From an uncultured Methanobrevibacter sp. (GTDB lineage Archaea > Methanobacteriota > Methanobacteria > Methanobacteriales > Methanobacteriaceae), in contig NZ_OMWA01000004.1 of NCBI RefSeq assembly GCF_900314615.1, positions 1 through 64,000 of the forward strand: 64,000 nucleotides of DNA, read 5' to 3'. The notes beneath the pieces were generated by a model. The model was not told the origin of the DNA. It did no database searches and was given only the letters and a program-made list of their open reading frames with translations. Below, piece by piece: positions 51,135 to 59,576 of the stretch. The stretch's first letter is position 1. Each line of letters opens with the position of its first letter. The translations under genes were made by a program, and so were the position numbers.

Positions 51135-52187
51135 TTATCCTCTTGAATATCTGTGTGCTATGTTGCATGTTCCTTCTTTACTTACCATACATGCGCCGAT
51201 TGGATGGAGCGGATTGCATGCTTTTCTGAATAGTTTGCAGTCTTCAGGTCTTGCAAGACCTCTTAAAATTGGTCCGCAGATGCATCCTGCAGGTGCTTCA
51301 TTAACATCTTTAACTTCAATGTCGTATTTTTCACGTGCATTGAACTGGCTGAATTCATCTTTGATTTCAAGAATGGAATTAGGTATTTTTGGAAATCCTC
51401 TCCATTCTCTTGAGGTAACGTCAAAGACCTGCTCTATCATGTCCTGAGCTACAACATTTCCTTCTTCACGAACTGCTCTTTTGTACTCATTTTCTATTTT
51501 CGGTGTGTCATTGTGAATTTGTCTTAAAATCATATAAACGGACATTAAAATGTCGAGCGGATTGAATCCTGCTACTGCTTGAGGTATTCCAAAGTCAGTT
51601 GAGAAGTATTCGAAAGGTTTGGTTCCGATAATTGTACAGACATGTCCTGGCTGAATCAGTGCATTCAGGCTGGTTTCTCCTGAATTGATTAAAAAGTCAA
51701 TTGCCGGCGGAATAAGTCTGTGGCATGAAAGCACTGAGAAGTTTTCAGGAGGTGTGGCCAAAAGCTCTGCAGCGGTTGTAGGTGCAGTTGTTTCGAAACC
51801 TGCTGATATAAAAGCAACGTCATTGTCTACTTTTTCAGCTATTTCAATAGCTCTGTTGATACCGTAAACTACTCTAACGTCTCCTCCTTCTGCTTTAGCA
51901 TCTGCAAGGGATCTTTCAGAACCCGGAACTCTAAGCATATCTCCAAAGGTTGTAACTGTAACACCTTTGTCTATAAGTTCCAATGCTTCATCAATCTCAC
52001 GTGAAGGCACTACACAAACAGGACATCCTGGCCCTGCAATGATTTCTACTTCGTCAGGAAGCAGACTTCTGATTCCATTTTCCATTATTGTATGCTCATG
52101 AGAACCGCACACGTGCATTATTTTAACGGGTGTAGCTAAATCATTTATTTTTTCTAATAATCTTTTAGACATATCTTTCATATTCAT
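51135..52187 (-). CDS. hypD: [NiFe]-hydrogenase maturation protein HypD
   Basis: Iron-sulfur scaffold on which the Fe(CN)2CO group of [NiFe]-hydrogenases is assembled, with HypC and HypE. Conserved features are IMHVCGSHEHTIMENGIRSL, EIIAGPGCPVCVVPSREID, FISAGFETTAPTTA, the PGHVCTIIG segment, and the C-terminal cluster cysteines (GCICGPILRG, LFRKACNPLHPIGACMVSKE). At 350 residues it is normal. The ATG has a GGTGTTA site. It serves the Mvh and F420-reducing hydrogenases; other hyp genes are not in this window. Confidence 0.96.
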   Translation of the reverse strand: MNMKDMSKRLLEKINDLATPVKIMHVCGSHEHTIMENGIRSLLPDEVEIIAGPGCPVCVVPSREIDEALELIDKGVTVTTFGDMLRVPGSERSLADAKAEGGDVRVVYGINRAIEIAEKVDNDVAFISAGFETTAPTTAAELLATPPENFSVLSCHRLIPPAIDFLINSGETSLNALIQPGHVCTIIGTKPFEYFSTDFGIPQAVAGFNPLDILMSVYMILRQIHNDTPKIENEYKRAVREEGNVVAQDMIEQVFDVTSREWRGFPKIPNSILEIKDEFSQFNAREKYDIEVKDVNEAPAGCICGPILRGLARPEDCKLFRKACNPLHPIGACMVSKEGTCNIAHRYSRG

Positions 52188-52269
52188 ATTAACACCGAAG
52201 ATTTAATAATATACTATTCATATATGTTATATTGTATTAATTATATTTTATTATATTTAAGGGATTAAC

Positions 52270-53943
52270 ATGTTTAACAATAATATGATTTTAGTAGTTA
52301 TTCCGGCCAGAGGGGGCTCAAAAGGAATTCCTCGTAAAAATTTGAGGTTATTAAACAATAAACCCCTTATTTCTTACTCAATTGAGATAGCTAAATCATC
52401 TCAATATGTTGATGATGTCGTTGTAACTACTGATGATTCTCAAATTGCACTGATTGCTGAAAAATTCGGGGCAAGTGTGGTGAGACGCTCTGAAGAGTTG
52501 TCCACCGATGAAGTTTTACTTGAACCGGTTATCTATGATGCAATGGTTCAAAAAGAAAAGTTGGCTTTTGATGAATATGATATTGTAATAACGCTTCAGC
52601 CTACGTCTCCATTAATTAGAACATCTTCTCTCGATGCTGTCATTGAAAAATTTGAAGATTTCAGCGTTGACAGTGTACTGTCTGTTGTTGATGACAGGCA
52701 TTTGAGCTGGGGATATGATGAAAACAACAACAGATATTTCCCAAATTATATTTCAAGAGTTCACAAGGAAGATTTGCCAAAATCCTTTAGAGAAACCGGA
52801 GCTATTTTAGCAACCCGGCGCGCTTTTGTAAAAGAAGATTCCCGTTTGGGAAGCAATATTGACATTGTTGAAGTGTCCCGTGAGGAAAGCGTCAGCATTG
52901 AAGACTATGAGGACTGGTGGCTTGCTGAAAACTACATTAAAAAGAAAAGGATAGCTATTGTTGTCAACGCTTCAAATGAAATCGGAACAAACCATATTGA
53001 AAGATGTTTGGCAATCGCTTCAAAAATGGTATTTCATGAAGTGCTGTTCCTGCTTGATGAACAATATCCGTTAGGAATTGATCGAATCGGCAAATCCAAT
53101 TACTCTTTTAAAACTTATGAAGACTCAAGAGATTTGTTTGAAATTCTAAGAGCGTATAATCCTCATATAGTTCTAAATGACATTCTTGACACTTCCCGTG
53201 AGTACATATCCTCTTTAAAAGAAGAAGGCTATTTTGTAGTCAACTTTGAAGATTTGGGTGTCGGCAGCGGAATTGCTCATGTCGTATTTGATGATTTGTA
53301 TGAACATGACCCTGATGAGAGAAATGTCTACAGCAGCTATAAATACTTTATTTTAAAGGATGAATTCTATTATCAGCCTTCTAAAATAATTACTAATGAT
53401 GTCAACAATGTCCTGGTTAATTTCGGTGGTGTTGATCCAAACAATCTCACTGAAAAAGTTATTGATGCGATTCTCGACACTGACTATACCGGAAGAATAA
53501 ATGTTATTCTTGGACTGGGTAACCCTGATTTGGAAAACATCATAGCAAAATATGAATCAAATCCTTCAATTCAAATCTATAGAGATGTTTCAAACATCAG
53601 TGAATTCATATTTGCAGCAGATATTGTATTTACTGCTTCCGATAAATCAGTTTATGAAATCTGCTCTCTTGGAGTTCCGACAATATGCCTGTGTCAAAAT
53701 GACCGTGAAATGTCTCATGCATTTGCAAATCCTAAATTCGGATTCATTAATATGGGTCTTGGATTTAATGTCGGAAGGCAGGAAATCATTAATGAATTTT
53801 TAAATCTTGTAAATAACTATGAATTAAGGCTTGAATTAAATAAGAGAATGCAGGCAATCGATTTGAAAAACGGTTTTGACAATATTTACGCCGTTACTGA
53901 GCGAGAATATAATCAGTTTAAATTTGTTCAAGGTCTTAAATAG
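52270..53943 (+). CDS. Bifunctional NeuA/PseF-like cytidylyltransferase fused to a PseG-like domain
   Basis: 557 residues with two domains. Residues 1-225 are a CMP-sugar synthetase: VVIPARGGSKGIPRKNLRLL, VVTTDDSQIA, VITLQPTSPLIRTSS and the WLAENYI end. Residues 227-557 are a PseG-like GT-B hydrolase: VVNASNEIGTNHIERCLAIA, NFGGVDPNNLTEKV and ASDKSVYEICSLGVPTICLC. In bacteria PseG removes UDP before the nonulosonic acid synthase step and PseF/NeuA activates the product with CMP. Fusion suggests synthesis of a sialic- or pseudaminic-like acid for surface glycans. No other pathway genes are adjacent. A plain AT-rich promoter precedes it and a hairpin follows. Confidence 0.88.
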   Translation: MFNNNMILVVIPARGGSKGIPRKNLRLLNNKPLISYSIEIAKSSQYVDDVVVTTDDSQIALIAEKFGASVVRRSEELSTDEVLLEPVIYDAMVQKEKLAFDEYDIVITLQPTSPLIRTSSLDAVIEKFEDFSVDSVLSVVDDRHLSWGYDENNNRYFPNYISRVHKEDLPKSFRETGAILATRRAFVKEDSRLGSNIDIVEVSREESVSIEDYEDWWLAENYIKKKRIAIVVNASNEIGTNHIERCLAIASKMVFHEVLFLLDEQYPLGIDRIGKSNYSFKTYEDSRDLFEILRAYNPHIVLNDILDTSREYISSLKEEGYFVVNFEDLGVGSGIAHVVFDDLYEHDPDERNVYSSYKYFILKDEFYYQPSKIITNDVNNVLVNFGGVDPNNLTEKVIDAILDTDYTGRINVILGLGNPDLENIIAKYESNPSIQIYRDVSNISEFIFAADIVFTASDKSVYEICSLGVPTICLCQNDREMSHAFANPKFGFINMGLGFNVGRQEIINEFLNLVNNYELRLELNKRMQAIDLKNGFDNIYAVTEREYNQFKFVQGLK

Positions 53944-53970
53944 GTTTTATCATAAACCTTTTTCTATTTT
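53942..53970 (+). terminator. Hairpin terminator after the NeuA/PseG-like gene
   Basis: The 6-bp stem AGGTTT / AAACCT with a 6-base loop overlaps the end of the stop codon and is followed by TTTTTCTATTTTTTTTTG. Confidence 0.6.
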
Positions 53971-54034
53971 TTTTTGCTAAAAAGAGATTATATGCTCTAG
54001 TGATGTAACTTTAAAAATAAAATAAAAAAAGAAA

Positions 54035-55588
54035 TTAAATTATTTCTGAAGAGCAGTCTGCTGAATAATTGTTAATTAAAACAGCACATTTGTCTATTGT
54101 TTCAGAATCTAATTTAATTGTACTGGTTTTTATCTGATTCAATAATTCTTCAATAAACAGGTCTTCATCAGTTAAAGGCATGTTTATTACAACAACTTCA
54201 TTGTTTATGAAACCGACTAAAGGTTCAACAAAACAGTTTTTGATGTTGTTGTCATTGAGGAAATTGATTAAATCTTCACCTAAAGCCAAAGCTTTTTGTT
54301 TGACTTTATTGTCTTGAGAGAATTTAGCCTGCTTGGTTGTGTATCTAAATCTCTTCATATTTCCACTGTCATGGAATTCTTCGATTTTATCTTCATCCAA
54401 ATCATTGGAACTGATCAGATTTAAATTTTCATTTTCAGATTCTAATCTGAGTTTCGGATTGTATTTTTGAGATAAAAGAGCATAAATTCCAGTTGGGCCT
54501 ACAACCAAATGGTTTATACTAGAGTTTGAAGTAGGAGTTTTCACATTGTAGAATACATAGTAATCATCAGGTAAAGTTAATAAATGTTCTCTGATAATTC
54601 TTGTTCTTATTTCGGTTTCCTTTACATCTCTAGTTCTATAAAGTGCATAAACTAAGATAATTACTCCGATGAATATTGCAACTATTCCAATTCCGCTGTT
54701 GAATAAAAGTATTTCGATAATACTTAAGATAAAAATAACTGCTCCAACAAGGAGAATTACAGTATTTGTATCTAAATTCTGTATATCAAAGTCATTTCCG
54801 CCATCATAAATGGATCCGGAGCTTTGGCCAGTATTTTCATCAGGTTCAGGTATTTTAAGTCTTTCAATAAAGCTTCCCATTGACCTTTCAGAAGGTTTTT
54901 CCTGAGAGGTATTCGGATAATATTCATTCATGCCTTTAAAGAATTCATCTTTAAGGAAATTCTTAAGAATATTATAATCATTGGTTTTTGGGACTGCAAA
55001 TTCTCTTCCGAACTTTGACAATACTGGTTGAGGAATTGTTGTTCTTGCAGTTTTGGAATGTTCTTCTTCCATTTCAAGTTCTTTTTCTTTTTCATCTTTA
55101 GCTATTTCTAGCATATGTTCTTCGGAGAAGAAATTTCCTATTCTGTTAGTAATTGATTTAAAGGAGCCTGAATTATCTTCAGCTTCGCCTTCTTCTGTTT
55201 CAGGAGTTTCACTAGTGAATTGAGTAGTTTCCTGTCTGATGTGCTGAACCTCTTTTTTACGTTCTTTGATGTATTCGTCTAATTCCTTATTTAATTCATC
55301 GTCCAAATACCTTAAAGAACCTCCGCAGCTATCACATTCATAATCAAGTATGCTGTCACTATTTTTAATTTTATATTTTAATCCGCAGTCTTCACATTGG
55401 ACTATCTGTGAATTATCATACTTGAATGAATCAATAAATGAGGAGCGAGAGTCATTTTCACTTTCAGAATATTCATCTTCCAGATATTCTAAATCTCCTG
55501 CACATGAAGAACACTCGAAGGTAGTGATGTCGTCATTATCCTCGAGCTGGTATTTTGCACCACAATTCTTACAGCATACAACTTTCAT
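54035..55588 (-). CDS. Membrane protein with two zinc ribbons and a NERD-like domain
   Basis: 517 residues. Two zinc ribbons of similar sequence open the protein: CKNCGAKYQLEDNDDITTFE with CSSC, and CEDCGLKYKIKNSDSILDYE with CDSC. A long acidic linker leads to two adjacent membrane segments (VILLVGAVIFILSIIEILLF, GIVAIFIGVIILVYALY). The last 190 residues resemble a NERD nuclease-related domain: YVFYNVKTP, SSINHLVVGPTGIYALLSQ. The usual Asp of NERD is Asn here and no clear E-x-K follows, so nuclease activity is doubtful. The ATG follows AGAGGATAAT. Its function is unknown. Confidence 0.65.
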   Translation of the reverse strand: MKVVCCKNCGAKYQLEDNDDITTFECSSCAGDLEYLEDEYSESENDSRSSFIDSFKYDNSQIVQCEDCGLKYKIKNSDSILDYECDSCGGSLRYLDDELNKELDEYIKERKKEVQHIRQETTQFTSETPETEEGEAEDNSGSFKSITNRIGNFFSEEHMLEIAKDEKEKELEMEEEHSKTARTTIPQPVLSKFGREFAVPKTNDYNILKNFLKDEFFKGMNEYYPNTSQEKPSERSMGSFIERLKIPEPDENTGQSSGSIYDGGNDFDIQNLDTNTVILLVGAVIFILSIIEILLFNSGIGIVAIFIGVIILVYALYRTRDVKETEIRTRIIREHLLTLPDDYYVFYNVKTPTSNSSINHLVVGPTGIYALLSQKYNPKLRLESENENLNLISSNDLDEDKIEEFHDSGNMKRFRYTTKQAKFSQDNKVKQKALALGEDLINFLNDNNIKNCFVEPLVGFINNEVVVINMPLTDEDLFIEELLNQIKTSTIKLDSETIDKCAVLINNYSADCSSEII

Positions 55589-55726
55589 ATTATCCTCTTA
55601 AAAAATTACTTATGTTTTTATTTTTTTATTTTTGTTATTATATATCTTTCTAAAAATTGCTATTTTTCAATATTTTTCAACTTTGTTTTTTCGCCTTAAA
55701 ATCAAAAAAATTGAACAAATGGTGCT

Positions 55727-57328
55727 CTAATAGCTTGTTCTGTTATATAAGTACAGATTATTAATATTTTTAATCTCTGTGTAATTTGTTAAATTTTTCA
55801 TCTTTGCATTTGAAATGTAATACGTCATGTTGCTTTTATCTATTGCGGCCTGGTCGACTATCGGTATTCCTTCCACATTATCTCCAATCCACCAGAGGAA
55901 AGGGCGTATGTTGTAAACACCGATCTTGACATTTTCATAATTCGGGTCGACACTTTTCAGATACTGTGACATTTCCTCTGTTGTATTGTACTTGTCTGTC
56001 GGTTCGAATGTGTATGTAAATGCGAATCCTTGCACTACAAATAGTGCAATCAGTATAATTGGGATTATGTTTTTGTTTATTTTGATTTTGTCCTGAATAA
56101 TGCTTACCGCTTTTATTATAAAGTAAATCAGTGCCGGAAATATCGGCAGTATGTATCTGTTGACCTTAATGTGGTAATAGCTGTAAAATATAAAGTTTGC
56201 CAATATCCACGCTAACATCATATATTCTGTCTTGTATTCGCTGTCCTTTCCAAGCAGGTATAATCCGGCTATGATGATAAGTGTTGTCAAAACGGAACTT
56301 ACTCTTGTATAGGTTATAATGCCTATTAAAATCAAAGCTGCCGGAAGAATATGCTTTCTTTCAAGTTTTATTTCATGGTCTTTAATCCAGATCAGTCCGC
56401 CGATAATCAGAATTGCAAATAAAAGTCCGGAAAGTATTGTAGGATTTTCCAATACAGGATTTCCCTCAAATACTGTATGGGAGTTTGAAATGAAATTCGC
56501 CATGTTGAAGAGATAGTATCCGACTTCAGTATTGAATGCAGGGTCTGTTTCTGCACCTCCTTTTCCTGCAATTCCATTGGAAATCTGTGATGCAGCTTCA
56601 AATTGTCCGTTTCCCATGCCCAGTATGGTTGTCAGTATGACGGCTGCAATCACGATTGCGATTACAATTCCAATTGCAAGGTATTTTCGGTCAGGTTTTT
56701 CAATGTGAAATCCTTTTTTATAAATGTAATAGAGTACCAGTGCAATCACTGTTAAAACAAGAGTGTATCTTGTAAAAAAACCGATTACAAAGAATGGTGT
56801 TGCATAAATGTAAAATTTAGGATTTTTGTCGATGGCTATTATGCATAGCAGTGCAAACCAAACTGTCATTCCCACTGCAGGAACGTCCAGTGTACCGTTT
56901 GCAAGCCATGTAAGACTAAGTGAAGTAGTTAAATACATGACAGCTCCGCAAATGCTTAGATTTTCATCAAAAAATTGTCTGAATAAAAGATAAACGCCAA
57001 TATTTCCCAGTATTGCAAATAATCCGGTTACTATGAATATGGCCAGTTTATCCACTAGGCCGAATCTGAAAAGAATAGATGTTAAAAAACAGATTATCGG
57101 CGATAGATAAATGTTGTTTGTAGAGTGGTGATTTATTCCTGTGTAGTAAAGTGCATTTAAAAGATAAACGTACACGTCAGAACAGCTTATACCCACTTCC
57201 AGGTTAAAGTTAATGTAGTAAACTACCATAATGCTGCTGAAAATTAGCAGTGCCAGCAGATAATACTTGTCTTTACTTTTTATATTGAAATCTTCAAACA
57301 TTGCTCTAATATATTTAATGCATTGCAT
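55727..57328 (-). CDS. Polytopic membrane glycosyltransferase (GT39/ArnT-like)
   Basis: 533 residues with about 11-13 membrane segments and a final soluble region of about 90 residues. The first loop after segment one carries an acidic motif (ISCSDVYVYLLNALYY), as in GT-C enzymes that use lipid-linked sugars. Other typical parts are FLTSILFRFGLVDKLAIFI, YLTTSLSLTWLANG and VIGFFTRYTLVLTVI. The probable role is transfer of a sugar from a dolichol-phosphate sugar to a surface protein or glycan. The start may be this ATG or one 27 bases later (MFEDFNIK); ribosome sites are weak. It is 10 bases after the DGGGP synthase gene. Confidence 0.75.
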   Translation of the reverse strand: MQCIKYIRAMFEDFNIKSKDKYYLLALLIFSSIMVVYYINFNLEVGISCSDVYVYLLNALYYTGINHHSTNNIYLSPIICFLTSILFRFGLVDKLAIFIVTGLFAILGNIGVYLLFRQFFDENLSICGAVMYLTTSLSLTWLANGTLDVPAVGMTVWFALLCIIAIDKNPKFYIYATPFFVIGFFTRYTLVLTVIALVLYYIYKKGFHIEKPDRKYLAIGIVIAIVIAAVILTTILGMGNGQFEAASQISNGIAGKGGAETDPAFNTEVGYYLFNMANFISNSHTVFEGNPVLENPTILSGLLFAILIIGGLIWIKDHEIKLERKHILPAALILIGIITYTRVSSVLTTLIIIAGLYLLGKDSEYKTEYMMLAWILANFIFYSYYHIKVNRYILPIFPALIYFIIKAVSIIQDKIKINKNIIPIILIALFVVQGFAFTYTFEPTDKYNTTEEMSQYLKSVDPNYENVKIGVYNIRPFLWWIGDNVEGIPIVDQAAIDKSNMTYYISNAKMKNLTNYTEIKNINNLYLYNRTSY

Positions 57329-57338
57329 TAATAATTTT

Positions 57339-58181
57339 TTAAAATGATCCGAATATGAATGATACGAATGCTATAAGCATTCCCATTTTCAGGTACTTTG
57401 AAACTTTGGCAGCAGTTTGCCTGTCCTGATTTTTAATAATCAGAATTGCAGAATAAATGAACAGCAATACTGCCACTGCAATAATAATCAGATAATACAA
57501 TCCGAATATGTTAAAGTAATAAAGCATAGGACATAGTGCACAATCGATTATTATTAAAATAAATGCTAAAATAGCAGTTATTTTTTCTCCATATAAAATG
57601 GGCAATGTTTTTGCCCCTTCTGCCTTGTCTCCTTCCATGTCCTCGATATCCTTTACAAGTTCCCTGGCAGTTGTCATAACGAATGCGAAGAATCCTAAAA
57701 ATATTGATGTGAATATTATGTCAGGATTATTAATGCTGAATCCTGCAAATACGAATCCAAAACCGGTCATAAATCCGACTGCAAGGTTTCCGATTAATGG
57801 AGTTGATTTCAGCTTGTATGCATATAAATAAAGAATAACATCTGCTATCAATACAATTATGAATGGAATCCAGTTTCCAGTCAGAAAGCTAATCAGGAAT
57901 CCGCAAATTGTTCCAAGTAAAAACATTAAATAACCATAGTTACGGCCATTTGTCAGTGAAATTCTTCCTGATGGAATCGGACGTTCGGGTTTGTTGATTA
58001 AATCAATCTGGTAATCAAAATAGTCATTAATGACATTTCCTGCAGAAGTTTCAAAAAATACAGCTAAAGTTGCAAGTAGTATGGGTAAACTAAAGGTTTT
58101 ATCAATTATTGCCACTAAAACTACAACAATCGCACCCATTATTGCATTTCCGGGTCTCAATATTTCAATATATGGATTCAT
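57339..58181 (-). CDS. Digeranylgeranylglyceryl phosphate synthase (UbiA family)
   Basis: Second prenyl transfer in archaeal ether-lipid synthesis: adds geranylgeranyl to GGGP. UbiA-type membrane prenyltransferase with the first Asp-rich motif NVINDYFDYQIDLINKPERP, the archaeal signature IPSGRISL, and the second motif ELVKDIEDMEGDKAEGAKTL. About eight or nine membrane segments. I start at the ATG with GAGGAG upstream (MNPYIEILRPGN); a TTG four codons earlier is within the site. It is upstream of a membrane glycosyltransferase, probably one transcript. Confidence 0.93.
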   Translation of the reverse strand: MNPYIEILRPGNAIMGAIVVVLVAIIDKTFSLPILLATLAVFFETSAGNVINDYFDYQIDLINKPERPIPSGRISLTNGRNYGYLMFLLGTICGFLISFLTGNWIPFIIVLIADVILYLYAYKLKSTPLIGNLAVGFMTGFGFVFAGFSINNPDIIFTSIFLGFFAFVMTTARELVKDIEDMEGDKAEGAKTLPILYGEKITAILAFILIIIDCALCPMLYYFNIFGLYYLIIIAVAVLLFIYSAILIIKNQDRQTAAKVSKYLKMGMLIAFVSFIFGSF

Positions 58182-58333
58182 TATTCTCCTCAAAACATTT
58201 TTTTTTCAAGTTGCGTATACTTTATAAGTTTAGTTAAATAAAGCATAATTTTATAAAGTATATTATATAACATAATATTAGTATTTTATTTAATAAAAAT
58301 TATTACTAATTAAATTATTAGCTGGTGTTAAAT

Positions 58334-59428
58334 TTGGATAAAATTAAAATAGCTATTGTTGGAATAGGGAACTGTGCAAGTTCACTTATTCAAGGAATTC
58401 ATTATTATGATGGTAAAAAACCGGAAGATGCAATCGGATTGATGCACTGGGAAATTGGAGGATATAAACCTAGTGACCTTGATGTAGTTGCAGCTTTTGA
58501 TGTGGATGCAAGAAAAGTTGGAAAAACTATTGATGAAGCAATTTTTGCTAAACCTAATTGTACAACTGTTTTTCAGGAAGACATTCCTAAATATGATGTT
58601 AAAGTAAGTATGGGTCATGTTTTGGATGGTGTTGCTGATCATATGTCAAATTATGATGATGAATACACTTTCGTTGTAAGTGATGCTGAACCTGTTGATG
58701 TTGTTAGCGTTTTAAAAGAAAGCGGAGCTGAAATATTGGTCAATTACTTGCCGGTAGGTTCTGAAGAAGCTGCAAGATATTATGCTCAATGTGCTTTAGA
58801 TGCTGGAATTGCATATGTCAACTGTATGCCTGTATTCATTGTAAGTGATGATGAATGGGATGCAAAATTCAGAGAAAAAGGTATTCCTATAGTTGGAGAT
58901 GATATTAAAGCTCAAATCGGTGCTACTATCACACATAGAACACTAGCTAGCTTATTCATGGATAGGGGTGTAAAATTAGATAAGACCTATCAGATAAATA
59001 CTGGTGGTAACACTGACTTTTTAAATATGCTTAACCGTGAAAGATTAGATTCCAAAAAAGAATCCAAGACCGAAGCGGTTCAATCTGTTTTAACTGAAAG
59101 AATGGATGACAGGGATATTCATATTGGTCCTAGTGACTATGTCCCATGGCAAAATGATAATAAATTATGTTTCCTCAGAATGGAAGGCCGCACATTTGGT
59201 GATGTTCCAATGAACATTGAACTCAGGTTAAGTGTGGAAGACTCTCCAAACTCTGCAGGATGCGTTATTGATGCTGTCAGATGTTGTAAAATCGGTTTGG
59301 AAAGAGGTGTTGGTGGACAGTTAACTTCTATTTCTTCATACACTATGAAACACCCTCCGGTACAATATACTGATGATGAAGCATATGAAAATGTTGAAAA
59401 ATTCATTTCAGGCGAACTTGAAAGATAA
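58334..59428 (+). CDS. ino1: Myo-inositol-1-phosphate synthase
   Basis: Converts glucose-6-phosphate to inositol-1-phosphate, precursor of archaetidylinositol lipids. It has the N-terminal NAD motif IAIVGIGNCASSLIQGI, DVVAAFDVDARKVGK, the central NYLPVGSEEAARYYAQCAL, and the catalytic region VGDDIKAQIGATITHRTLA and NTGGNTDFLNML. I prefer the TTG start (MDKIKIAIVG) because GGTG lies six bases upstream; a GTG nine bases earlier is inside that site. At 364 residues it is close to archaeal homologues. Confidence 0.92.
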   Translation: MDKIKIAIVGIGNCASSLIQGIHYYDGKKPEDAIGLMHWEIGGYKPSDLDVVAAFDVDARKVGKTIDEAIFAKPNCTTVFQEDIPKYDVKVSMGHVLDGVADHMSNYDDEYTFVVSDAEPVDVVSVLKESGAEILVNYLPVGSEEAARYYAQCALDAGIAYVNCMPVFIVSDDEWDAKFREKGIPIVGDDIKAQIGATITHRTLASLFMDRGVKLDKTYQINTGGNTDFLNMLNRERLDSKKESKTEAVQSVLTERMDDRDIHIGPSDYVPWQNDNKLCFLRMEGRTFGDVPMNIELRLSVEDSPNSAGCVIDAVRCCKIGLERGVGGQLTSISSYTMKHPPVQYTDDEAYENVEKFISGELER

Positions 59429-59576
59429 TTTTTCAATTATTTTTTAATTTTTTTTAACTACTTTTTTTCTCATATATGGCTGTCTTATATTATTAATTTA
59501 TATAATAATAAAGACATATATTATAGTTGAATATTTTAAGATTATTTATTAATTAGATTGAAAGAGGTGTAAATTA

